Source: Thermococcus sp. (GTDB lineage Archaea > Methanobacteriota_B > Thermococci > Thermococcales > Thermococcaceae). Taken from it: 40,780 nucleotides of DNA. The stretch is taken from assembly GCF_015521605.1 (NCBI RefSeq), contig NZ_WANV01000010.1, positions 1 through 40,780 on the forward strand, read 5' to 3'. Numbering within the stretch: position 1 is the first letter of the stretch; each line of letters begins with the position of its first letter. Positions 32,574 through 39,837 of the stretch are shown here, piece by piece. The translations under genes and the position numbers were made by a program. A model generated the notes under the pieces. It did no database searches and was not told the DNA's origin. It worked only from the letters and a program-made list of their open reading frames with translations.

Positions 32574-32641
32574 CGGGGAATGATGACAATTTCGCTAGGC
32601 GAGGCCTCGCCGATGAAGAGCCCTGCCGTTGCTGACCCCCG
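32574..32641 (+). ncRNA. C/D box guide RNA with likely 23S rRNA targets
   Basis: C box ATGATGA (32580-32586), C' box CCGATGA (32610-32616) and D box CTGA (32632-32635). Flanking CGGGG (32574-32578) can pair with CCCCCG (32636-32641), the terminal stem of a kink-turn. The D' box is degenerate, probably GCGA (32599-32602), 12 bases after C. The D' guide is complementary over 10 bases to TAGCGAAATT, part of the near-universal GUAGCGAAAUUCC segment of 23S rRNA. The D guide pairs, with wobble, to UAACGGCGGG a few tens of bases earlier in archaeal 23S. No promoter of its own is visible. rRNA sequences are recalled, not read here. Confidence 0.72.
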
Positions 32642-32665
32642 CTACTCTTTTTTATCATCCGGAAC

Positions 32666-33373
32666 TCATTTTCCCATCAGTCCCTTCACGATTTCAACGA
32701 CCTCGCTAAGTTTCGAGACCACGAAGTCGCAGTTGCCCCACAGCTCCCTCTTCGCACCATCCGGGTCGAGGAGGATGCTCATCATGCCAACCTTCTTAGC
32801 ACCAACGCAGTCCTTTGACGGGTTGTCGCCGACGTAGATGGCCTCGCCCCCTCCAACGCTGGCCCTTTTGAGGGCGAGCCTGAATGGCATCTCGTGGGGC
32901 TTGTAGAAGCCGGCATCCTCGCTCGTCGTTATGCTGTCGAACAGGTCGTAGATTCCGAGGGCCCTGAGGTGGGCCTCGATGTAGTCGTTGTCAGAGTCTG
33001 TTATGATTCCGACGTGGAGCCCGAGGGCTTTGAGGGTCTTGATGGTCTCGACGGCATCTGGGAAGAGCTCCCCAAAGCGCTCGTGCATGGTGATGCTTAT
33101 CTCCCAGAAGTCGTCGGGAACGGAGAAGCCGTAGCGCCCGGCCACCTTTCTCATGGCCTTGGTATCAACCTCCCGTATTCTGACGTAGGGCTTGCCGGCG
33201 AGCTCCCTGAACATGGCGGAACTCTCGGCCTCGTACTCCTCCCAGAGCCTCACGTAATCGAGGTCTTCCCTCCCGGCCCTTTTGAGGACTTCCCTCACGA
33301 TGTTCTGATGGGTAACGTTTTCGCCCTCCTTCGTTATGAGCGTGCCCACGAAATCGAAGAAGACGGCCTTCAC
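32666..33373 (-). CDS. HAD-superfamily hydrolase
   Basis: 235 residues from GTG 33373, with CCGGTGG 6 bases upstream. HAD motifs: I FFDFVGTL (the second Asp is replaced by Val), II TDSDND (with T/S), III Lys in FYKPHEMPF, and IV YVGDNPSKDCVGAKKVG. A helical cap lies at residues about 20-90. Members of this subgroup are phosphatases for small phosphorylated metabolites. In motif I, DxD is reduced to D-F-V, as in some dehalogenase-like branches, so activity needs assay. Confidence 0.85.
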   Translation of the reverse strand: MKAVFFDFVGTLITKEGENVTHQNIVREVLKRAGREDLDYVRLWEEYEAESSAMFRELAGKPYVRIREVDTKAMRKVAGRYGFSVPDDFWEISITMHERFGELFPDAVETIKTLKALGLHVGIITDSDNDYIEAHLRALGIYDLFDSITTSEDAGFYKPHEMPFRLALKRASVGGGEAIYVGDNPSKDCVGAKKVGMMSILLDPDGAKRELWGNCDFVVSKLSEVVEIVKGLMGK

Positions 33374-33528
33374 CACAACCACCGGAGGAAGTTGGAGGCG
33401 GACGTTAAAACCGTTGCCTGGCAGAACGACAAGTTGAACCCAAAAATCTTTCAGAAATTTGCATTGATGACAGAAAATATCTAGAAAAACTTTTATCCCA
33501 TCCGGAGGAGGGGTCGGCGACGGAGGTG

Positions 33529-33795
33529 ATGGGGATCGAGGCGATACTCCTCGTCTGGGGCGTCCGGGACGAGGTTCTGGAGAAGCTCCCCGTCGAAGGG
33601 TACTGGCTCTACGGGGAGTACGACTTCATAGCAAAGATGGAATTCAGGGACGAGTTCGAGATGGAGGAGTTCATGAGAGACCTCAAGCGGGTAATCCACG
33701 GGGGGACCTTCAAGCTCATCCCGGTTGTAATCTCGGCGATCAAGAACGGAGAAGGGACAAGCGTAGTTGAGGGGCTCAAACCTTTGGCCCCATGA
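33529..33795 (+). CDS. Stand-alone Lrp/AsnC effector (RAM)-like domain protein
   Basis: 88 residues from ATG 33529, next to GGAGGTG. The fold pattern is beta-alpha-beta-beta-alpha-beta: EAILLVWGVRDEVLEKL, GYWLYGEYDFIAKMEF, EMEEFMRDLKRVIHGG, TFKLIPVVISAI. The GEYD turn is characteristic of Lrp/AsnC C-terminal ligand-binding domains. There is no helix-turn-helix, so it is not a DNA-binding regulator alone and may modify Lrp oligomers. TATA AACTTTTATCC lies about 40 bases upstream. Its stop overlaps the convergent ASCH gene by 20 bases. Confidence 0.72.
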   Translation: MGIEAILLVWGVRDEVLEKLPVEGYWLYGEYDFIAKMEFRDEFEMEEFMRDLKRVIHGGTFKLIPVVISAIKNGEGTSVVEGLKPLAP

Positions 33796-34345
33796 TTCCC
33801 CTCCTTTTCAGCTCCTCGTATGCCCTCCTGAGGGCGTCCCTGATCAGATACCTCTTGTTCATGCCGCCAAGCCTGTGGGCGGCCTTTCTCAGACTTCCGG
33901 CCCGGAGGAAGAGCTCAAGGAGTTCCCTGTCCTCGTCGGGGAGGTCGAGGTGCTCAAGAGCCTTCTCGGCAATCTCCACCGGCAGGTTGCCCTCGTAGGC
34001 GTAGTCCGAACTCATGACAGGATTCTTGAAGCGCTCCACGATGCGAAAGACTATAACGTGGGCAATGGAGTCGTCGTTGACGTACTTGTAATGGCCTTTG
34101 AGGGCCTTTATCAGCTCTTCCCTGTCAGAAAAACCGTCCAGAAAAGCGTCCTCGTCGGTGAGCTCGCCCACCTTCTTGCTCTCGACCCTCTCGATAACCG
34201 CCCTCGCTATGACCCTGCCCCCGGAATGTATGAGAACCTCGTCCCCGGGTTTGAGGTTCGGCCTCCTGCCCAGCCTCACCGTTGCCCGCTTCTTTCCCCC
34301 CAGTATCGCCTCGGCGTAGCGTCCATCAAACTCTAGGTGCCTCAT
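33776..34345 (-). CDS. ASCH domain protein with C-terminal helix-turn-helix-like region
   Basis: 189 residues. The N-terminal ASCH domain (about 1-105) has [40 protein letters not shown] and a later strand ending in [14 protein letters not shown] is a PUA-like barrel linked with RNA binding. The C-terminal 70 residues (DREILELF-like, then [20 protein letters not shown]) resemble a helix-turn-helix. Its start overlaps the upstream ASCH gene by 4 bases (ATGA). Confidence 0.8.
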   Translation of the reverse strand: MRHLEFDGRYAEAILGGKKRATVRLGRRPNLKPGDEVLIHSGGRVIARAVIERVESKKVGELTDEDAFLDGFSDREELIKALKGHYKYVNDDSIAHVIVFRIVERFKNPVMSSDYAYEGNLPVEIAEKALEHLDLPDEDRELLELFLRAGSLRKAAHRLGGMNKRYLIRDALRRAYEELKRRGIMGPKV

Positions 34346-34680
34346 CTCCCCTCACCGAGGAGCTTGAACTTTATGGCGATTACTCCGTAGCGGTTCTCCT
34401 TCCACTTTGGGTACATGCCGTGGAACCTCTTAACCGCCCTCTCAAAGCTCGGTTCGTCCGGGAATATCTTCTTTATGGGCTCCTCCCTCAGAACCTGCCG
34501 GAAGGTCTCGTAGCGCTTTACACCGGTCACTACGGCGGGAATCGTGTCGTTGAATATGAGCTTGTCTCCCGCTTTTATGCCCCTAAGGGCTGGATACGCA
34601 ACCCTGACCTCGATCCGCTTTTCTCCGGACTTTATATACTCCAGGTACTCCTCGCGAACCCTCAAGTGATAAACCCTCAT
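34342..34680 (-). CDS. Small ASCH domain protein
   Basis: 112 residues from ATG 34680, with CGTGGTGAAA. The complete ASCH domain contains [31 protein letters not shown] and the closing strand [13 protein letters not shown]. It is the first gene of a two-gene operon with another ASCH protein. Related small ASCH proteins are often ribonucleases or RNA-binding factors. The next plus-strand gene (34774) is divergent; each has its own TATA-like element. Confidence 0.85.
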   Translation of the reverse strand: MRVYHLRVREEYLEYIKSGEKRIEVRVAYPALRGIKAGDKLIFNDTIPAVVTGVKRYETFRQVLREEPIKKIFPDEPSFERAVKRFHGMYPKWKENRYGVIAIKFKLLGEGR

Positions 34681-34773
34681 TTTCACCACGTTAGGCCTTC
34701 TCTTTTCCCTTAAAAGATTACCCTATGGAAACTTTTAAATCCTTTAGCTCCTTAGAATGTTTAGGTGTAGAAG

Positions 34774-34938
34774 ATGAGACGAGCCCAGGGAGCCCTCGAG
34801 TACCTGTTCATGCTGGCGGCGGTGCTCATTCTGGTAACCATAGCGGCCAGGGTTGTCCTCAACAGCACGAGGAACCTCAACGATGCAATATCAAACTACA
34901 CCACCCAGATAAGGAAACAGATCCTCGAAGACCTATGA
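34774..34938 (+). CDS. Pilin-like protein with class III signal peptide
   Basis: 54 residues, too short for a 60-codon cut-off. MRRAQGALEYLFMLAAVLIL contains the class III signature, a basic stub, Gln5-Gly-Ala, Glu9 and a hydrophobic helix; cleavage is expected just before Gln5. The rest is NSTRNLNDAISNYTTQIRKQ and an acidic end. GTGTAGAAG and the TATA AACTTTTAAATCC (about 34730-34742) stand upstream. It is co-transcribed with the prepilin peptidase 9 bases downstream, which would process it. It may be a structural pilin or a minor pseudopilin. Confidence 0.85.
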   Translation: MRRAQGALEYLFMLAAVLILVTIAARVVLNSTRNLNDAISNYTTQIRKQILEDL

Positions 34939-34947
34939 GGTGAAATC

Positions 34948-36168
34948 ATGGATTACGTTCCCCTGATTCTGGGGCTGGTTATGGGAGTCGTTACTTCATA
35001 TACCGATATAAAGACCGGATTCGTTTTTGACACCCACATCTTCCCGACGCTAACCCTCATAGGAAAGCTCCTCGGATGGGAGGAAGAAGAGGAAGGGGAG
35101 GAAGACCTTCCGGGATGGGTTTCAAAGCTCATAATACCCGCCGTCGAGGTCGGGATACTCTATTACATATACCTCGGAATCAGCCGGGGGGATGCACTCC
35201 TGGCCGCATCGGGATTCATGGGGCTTATGTTGGGCCTCATCCTGGGGCTTCTCCTGTACTACCTTGGGGCATGGGCAAGCGGCGACGCGGTGATACTCGC
35301 CGGATTTTCCGCACTCCTGCCCTACGCACCGGCAACGGCCTCGGTCGTTGCCCCATACACCGTTGAGTATCCCCTCTACCCCCTGACGATACTGATCAAC
35401 AGCATCATAGCGGTGTTTCCCTTCATCTTCCTTTACTCCCTCGGCGTGCTCATCGCCAGGAGGAAGTTCGGGGAGCTGAAAGGTATATTCACCGACAGGG
35501 CGAGGCTTACACTTGAGGTCTCCCTCTGGATAATGGCCGCCCTCGGCCTCAGGCTGATTCTCCACGACCTGACCGGGGTGTCCATGGCTGGAATCTGGTC
35601 GTGGCTCTTCACGATAGCAGTCATCTACGCCCTGGGGAAGTTCAGGAAAGCGGGGGATCTCATGGGACTTGCGGTGCTGGCATACCTGGTCTATCAAGAA
35701 CCATCTGCGGCAGTGGTGGCGTTTCTGAGGCTCCTTGCCGTGCTGTACATCTTCAAGGTCTTCCTATCCCTCGTAAAGTTCATGCGCACCGGGATCCTGA
35801 TGGAAGAGGTCACGGTGGATGAGCTCAGGGAGTGGGACATTCTGGGTGAGACCGTCTTTGAGAAGGACGGAGAAATCCTCAGGGACAGGACGGATCCATT
35901 CACAAGGATAAAGAACGCCCTCCTGAGTGCCGACCTGAGCGCCCTCCACCCGGACTACGGCAGGGTTATAGCGTCCCCAACAGCCGAGGGACTGACCGGG
36001 GAGCAGATAGAAGAGCTGAAACGCCTCGTTGAGGAGGGAAAACTCGAAAACCTCTTCCTAAGGAAGAAGTCGATGCCCTTCGCTCCGGCCCTCTTCCTCG
36101 GCTTCCTGATAAGCTACTTCTGGGGCGATATCTTCTGGTGGATTCAGCTCAAGATGGCGGGGCTGTAA
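34948..36168 (+). CDS. Prepilin peptidase, EppA/A24-like
   Basis: 406 residues, start after GAGGTGAAATC. It is a polytopic membrane aspartic peptidase. The first catalytic Asp is Asp20 in SYTDIKTGFV and the second is Asp113 in ASGDAVILAG, equal to the GxGD motif of family A24 although the first Gly is replaced by Ala-Ser. It has an acidic loop after residue 45 (EEEEEGEED) and a long soluble insert (about residues 285-375). It is larger than FlaK-type enzymes and fits the EppA group, which cleaves class III (QxxxE) signal peptides like that of the gene immediately upstream. Confidence 0.83.
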   Translation: MDYVPLILGLVMGVVTSYTDIKTGFVFDTHIFPTLTLIGKLLGWEEEEEGEEDLPGWVSKLIIPAVEVGILYYIYLGISRGDALLAASGFMGLMLGLILGLLLYYLGAWASGDAVILAGFSALLPYAPATASVVAPYTVEYPLYPLTILINSIIAVFPFIFLYSLGVLIARRKFGELKGIFTDRARLTLEVSLWIMAALGLRLILHDLTGVSMAGIWSWLFTIAVIYALGKFRKAGDLMGLAVLAYLVYQEPSAAVVAFLRLLAVLYIFKVFLSLVKFMRTGILMEEVTVDELREWDILGETVFEKDGEILRDRTDPFTRIKNALLSADLSALHPDYGRVIASPTAEGLTGEQIEELKRLVEEGKLENLFLRKKSMPFAPALFLGFLISYFWGDIFWWIQLKMAGL

Positions 36169-36176
36169 GAAAATGA

Positions 36177-36182
36177 TTTAAA
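36177..36182 (+). promoter_or_regulatory. TATA box of the tandem guide RNAs
   Basis: TTTAAA centred at 36180, 24 bases before the 5' end of the predicted H/ACA RNA stem at 36204; the spacing is ideal. Confidence 0.7.
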
Positions 36183-36203
36183 ACCGTCCCCGAACATCTA
36201 TCC

Positions 36204-36261
36204 GGCCCGGCGTCCGCCCACCCCGCGGAGGAGTGAGGCGGGGATTCCGGTCGGGCCAACA
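36204..36261 (+). ncRNA. H/ACA box pseudouridylation guide RNA
   Basis: A lower stem GGCCCGG (36204-36210) pairs with TCGGGCC (36251-36257). An upper stem CCCCGC (36221-36226) pairs with GCGGGG (36238-36243). Between them is an internal pocket, 10 bases on the left and 7 on the right (attccgg). The apical loop GGAGGAGTGAG has GGA and TGAG elements that could form a K-loop. ACA stands at 36259-36261, one base after the stem. The right side of the upper stem is 15 bases before ACA, the distance H/ACA RNPs require. The implied target has form CCGGAAU-UN-UGGGCGG; no match is claimed. Confidence 0.72.
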
Positions 36262-36319
36262 GGGGGATGACGAGCTTTTGCTTTGCCGAGCGGTGATGAA
36301 CACGCCCTTCACTGACCCC
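36262..36319 (+). ncRNA. C/D box 2'-O-methylation guide RNA
   Basis: C box ATGACGA (36267-36273), 12-base guide, D' box CCGA (36286-36289), C' box GTGATGA (36293-36299), 12-base guide, D box CTGA (36312-36315). Both guide lengths equal the archaeal standard exactly. GGGGG (36262-36266) can pair with CCCC (36316-36319) for the terminal stem. It starts at the base after the H/ACA RNA's ACA box. C and D' each differ from consensus by one base. Target not identified. Confidence 0.75.
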
Positions 36320-36320
36320 G

Positions 36321-36944
36321 TTATTCTATGAGCCCCTTAACAATCTCCATGACCTCGTAGAGGCTCTCAACGTTGTGGTCGCCTTCAACGCCCTCGTGGG
36401 GGTTTATCGCTATGCTGACGTCGGCCTCCCTAAACATGCTCAGGTCGTTGTAGCCATCGCCCACCGCAACGGTAAGCTCCGGCCTTAACTCGTTCTTCAG
36501 CCCGCGCAGGATGACCCCCTTGCTCTTGAAGTCAACCAGGGACTTCACCTTTCCGGTGACAACGCCGTTCTCGTCAAAGACCAGCTCGTTGGCGAAGACG
36601 TAATCAACTCCGAGCTCCCCCGCTATCCGCTCTGCGAGGCACATGAGACCACTGCTCAGTATGGCTATCCTGAAGTCGTTTGTTCTCAGAAACTCGATGA
36701 GCTCCTTCGCGCCGTCCATGTACTCAACCGAGTTCGCCCACCCCATTATCTCCTCCCTCGTGTGGCCCCTCCAGAGGGAGGCATCGAGCTCGGCCCACTT
36801 CACGTAGTCAATCTTTCCGGAAAAGAAGAGCTCGGCGTATTCCTTTCCCTTCTCCCATGTCCCGAACCTCTTGTGGAGTTCCACCCAGCTGGATACGGAT
36901 TTGACCAGAGTCCCTTCGAGATCAAAAGCTATGAGCCTGACCAT
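36321..36944 (-). CDS. HAD-superfamily phosphatase, SerB-like
   Basis: 207 residues from ATG 36944, with GGTGGTAAG. HAD motif I is FDLEGTLV (DxEGT variant), II SSGL in IAILSSGLM, III Lys in SLVDFKSKGVIL, and IV VAVGDGYNDLSMFREAD. The cap domain (about 15-80) is helical. The overall pattern is that of phosphoserine phosphatase-like enzymes, though the DxE motif means the acid/base role is filled by Glu. Its stop abuts the C/D RNA at 36319. Substrate not certain. Confidence 0.86.
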   Translation of the reverse strand: MVRLIAFDLEGTLVKSVSSWVELHKRFGTWEKGKEYAELFFSGKIDYVKWAELDASLWRGHTREEIMGWANSVEYMDGAKELIEFLRTNDFRIAILSSGLMCLAERIAGELGVDYVFANELVFDENGVVTGKVKSLVDFKSKGVILRGLKNELRPELTVAVGDGYNDLSMFREADVSIAINPHEGVEGDHNVESLYEVMEIVKGLIE

Positions 36945-36984
36945 CTTACCACCTTAAAGGAGAGCTGGCGTTGGTCTTAAAAGC

Positions 36985-37842
<858 letters not shown>

Positions 37843-37860
37843 CTATACCTCCCGCGGTGC

Positions 37861-37870
37861 ATTTATAAAT
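37861..37870. promoter_or_regulatory. Perfectly palindromic shared TATA box of 5S rRNA and the gene at 37891
   Basis: ATTTATAAAT is a perfect 10-bp palindrome. Its centre (37865.5) lies 26 bases from the 5S 5' end and 25.5 bases from ATG 37891, the correct distance for start sites in both directions. No second TATA is present in the 51-base gap. Confidence 0.75.
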
Positions 37871-37890
37871 CTTGCGGTCGATGGAGGTGA

Positions 37891-39402
37891 ATGATGGAGG
37901 AGCTGATTGAACTGCTGGGGCTTGAGAGGACGAGAGAGCCGCTCAGTCCAGGGAAGCGGCTCAGGGAGTTCCAGATAAGGATCCAGCGGCTCAAAAATGG
38001 AGAGGAAATTGAGATAGCCGGTTTTCTGCTGGGCAGAAGGCCGCCCCATGCGCCGGCGGATGCTCTCTACTACATGCTCTCTCCCCTGTCACCATCCGAG
38101 CTGTCCTCCCTGGGCCGTGAGACCTTCCGCACGTACCTGGTTATCAGGGCAACGGAAAAGACTGCAATATCCGGGAGGGCAAAACCCGGGAGCTACGTTC
38201 TCGTGAGGGGTGTTATTGATGCCTACCCCTGGGGAAGCCTAAGGATGGTTCACGCTTCCAGCATCGAGGGGCAAGACTACTCGGAGTACTGGAAGGACTA
38301 TCGCGAGTTTGCGCTCAGCAGGCAAGAAGTCCTGGATCTGTTTGAAAGAACGGTGTATCTGCGAGATGATATGCGAAAAGCCCTCATCTACTCGATATAC
38401 GGCGTCCCGTACATACCGGGGGAGGAGTGGGGCGAGGGGTTCGAGTTCACGGTGTTCAAATACAGGGAGAATTCCGGACTCCTGGCCCTCTGGAAGGCCC
38501 TAAAGTACTTCTACTCAAGCCTTCCCTGGGAGGTTCGCCTCACCAGAAAAAGGGTTCTTGAAATAGACGACCCCTTCCTCGGCATAGATTTCAGGCTCGG
38601 AAATCCCAACGGAAGCGACATGGTGTACTACACACCGCCAACGAAGAGAGGCACCGTCAGCCTGCCCAAGTGGGTCGCCGAAAGAATACTGAACAAGCGG
38701 GCTATCGGTCTGCTCCCCAAAAACGTCGACGCCAATCCCCTCAACAGGATGGCAAGGATCTCAGAGACACCCTTTGTTCTCCTGCCCTCCGAGGAAAAAC
38801 CATACTTCGAGGAGAACAGGGAGTTCCTTCAGCTCATACCGAACCTTCTAGTCACCATCTTCACCCAGAGGGAAAAGCTGGGATCGCTTGACTGGGAAAA
38901 GGCCCGTGTCGTTGAGGAGGAATTCCTGAAGTGGCTCAGGGAATCGCGGGACGACTATGGGGACCCCTTCCGGGCTTTAACCGCCCCCAGCGGCCCGATG
39001 AACATCAGGCTCAAGGTGGAGCTTGGCAAGAGGCTCTTCGGATCAATAGTCAGGTTCAACGGCAGGGCCACCAAAAGGGCCGCCAGAGACGTCAAGCTGA
39101 TAAACGAGGCCATCGTAAACGACTGGATGGTCGTTCTCCGGGATCACCCCTCCGAGATGATAAAGCTCCTGAAGGAATACCGCATGTACGTCCCGGGAAC
39201 CCTCAAAGCCCAGAGGGCGCTGGAGATACTCCACGACCTGGCCTCGGTGAGCCCCTCGAACGAGGTAACGAGGGAAGACTTCGTTCGCGAAATGGTACGG
39301 GACGGCTTCTCGGAGAGAGAGGCCTCTGAGCTCCTTGAAAGGTTTATAGCGGCGGGATATGTATATGAACCGTTCCCAGGAAAACTCAGGCTGATAGGGT
39401 GA
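37891..39402 (+). CDS. Conserved archaeal protein with OB-like N-terminus and MCM-like winged-helix C-terminus
   Basis: 503 residues from ATG 37891; ATG 37894 has better spacing to GGAGGTGA. Residues about 25-135 look like an OB fold (GSYVLVRGVIDAYPWGSLRM). Residues about 135-165 (SRQEVLDLFERTVYLRDDMRK, then ALIYSIYGVP) recall the start of the MCM ATPase region (GhedvKkaillqlfGG). The last 70 residues (ALEILHDLASVSPSNEVTRE; GFSEREASELLERFIAAGYV; YEPFPGKLRLIG) resemble the MCM winged helix, with the final G-x-I/V-Y-E-P segment. There are no Walker A or B motifs. Function unknown; replication accessory is inference. Followed by rnp4 4 bases after its stop. Confidence 0.7.
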   Translation: MMEELIELLGLERTREPLSPGKRLREFQIRIQRLKNGEEIEIAGFLLGRRPPHAPADALYYMLSPLSPSELSSLGRETFRTYLVIRATEKTAISGRAKPGSYVLVRGVIDAYPWGSLRMVHASSIEGQDYSEYWKDYREFALSRQEVLDLFERTVYLRDDMRKALIYSIYGVPYIPGEEWGEGFEFTVFKYRENSGLLALWKALKYFYSSLPWEVRLTRKRVLEIDDPFLGIDFRLGNPNGSDMVYYTPPTKRGTVSLPKWVAERILNKRAIGLLPKNVDANPLNRMARISETPFVLLPSEEKPYFEENREFLQLIPNLLVTIFTQREKLGSLDWEKARVVEEEFLKWLRESRDDYGDPFRALTAPSGPMNIRLKVELGKRLFGSIVRFNGRATKRAARDVKLINEAIVNDWMVVLRDHPSEMIKLLKEYRMYVPGTLKAQRALEILHDLASVSPSNEVTREDFVREMVRDGFSEREASELLERFIAAGYVYEPFPGKLRLIG

Positions 39403-39406
39403 TTGC

Positions 39407-39787
39407 ATGTCCAAGAAGTTCATTCGCCAGAGGGAGCAGAGGGAAAAGCGCAGAATCGCCCGCGAGAGGGTAAACGTCCTCTTTACCCTCGCAGAGCGGG
39501 TTTTTCCCTATGAGCCAGAGCTGGCCAACCGCTACGTTGAGATAGCCCTCGCGGTCCAGCAGAAGGCCAGAATAAGGATGCCGAGGAAGTGGAAAAGGAG
39601 GTACTGCAAAAAGTGCAACTCCTTCCTCGTCCCGGGCAAAAACGCCCGCGTGAGGTTAAGGAGCAGGCCCTATCCCCACGTCGTGATCAAGTGCCTCAAC
39701 TGCGGCCACATCATGAGGTACCCCTACCTGAGGGAGCAGAAGAAAAGGAGAAGGGAGAGGCAGAAAGGAGCTGATTCAAGCCCCTGA
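39407..39787 (+). CDS. rnp4: RNase P protein component 4 (Rpp21/Rpr2)
   Basis: 126 residues from ATG 39407 with GGGTGATTGC. The N-terminal basic helices (MSKKFIRQREQREKRRIARE) pair with Rpp29 in RNase P. A zinc ribbon is formed by RYCKKCNSFLVPG and VIKCLNCGHIMRYPYL. The C-terminus is very basic (KKRRRERQKG). It takes part in tRNA 5' maturation. Four bases separate it from the stop of the MCM-like gene. Confidence 0.95.
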   Translation: MSKKFIRQREQREKRRIARERVNVLFTLAERVFPYEPELANRYVEIALAVQQKARIRMPRKWKRRYCKKCNSFLVPGKNARVRLRSRPYPHVVIKCLNCGHIMRYPYLREQKKRRRERQKGADSSP

Positions 39788-39837
39788 TTTTAGCTCCCAT
39801 ACCGGGGGTTGGTGGTGCCCAACGTGTGTTAGTCTAT

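Noticed and set aside
36204-36257. GC-rich hairpin read as a transcription terminator of the peptidase gene
   Set aside because: There is no T-run after it, it is preceded by its own TATA box, and it has the internal pocket and ACA box of an H/ACA RNA.
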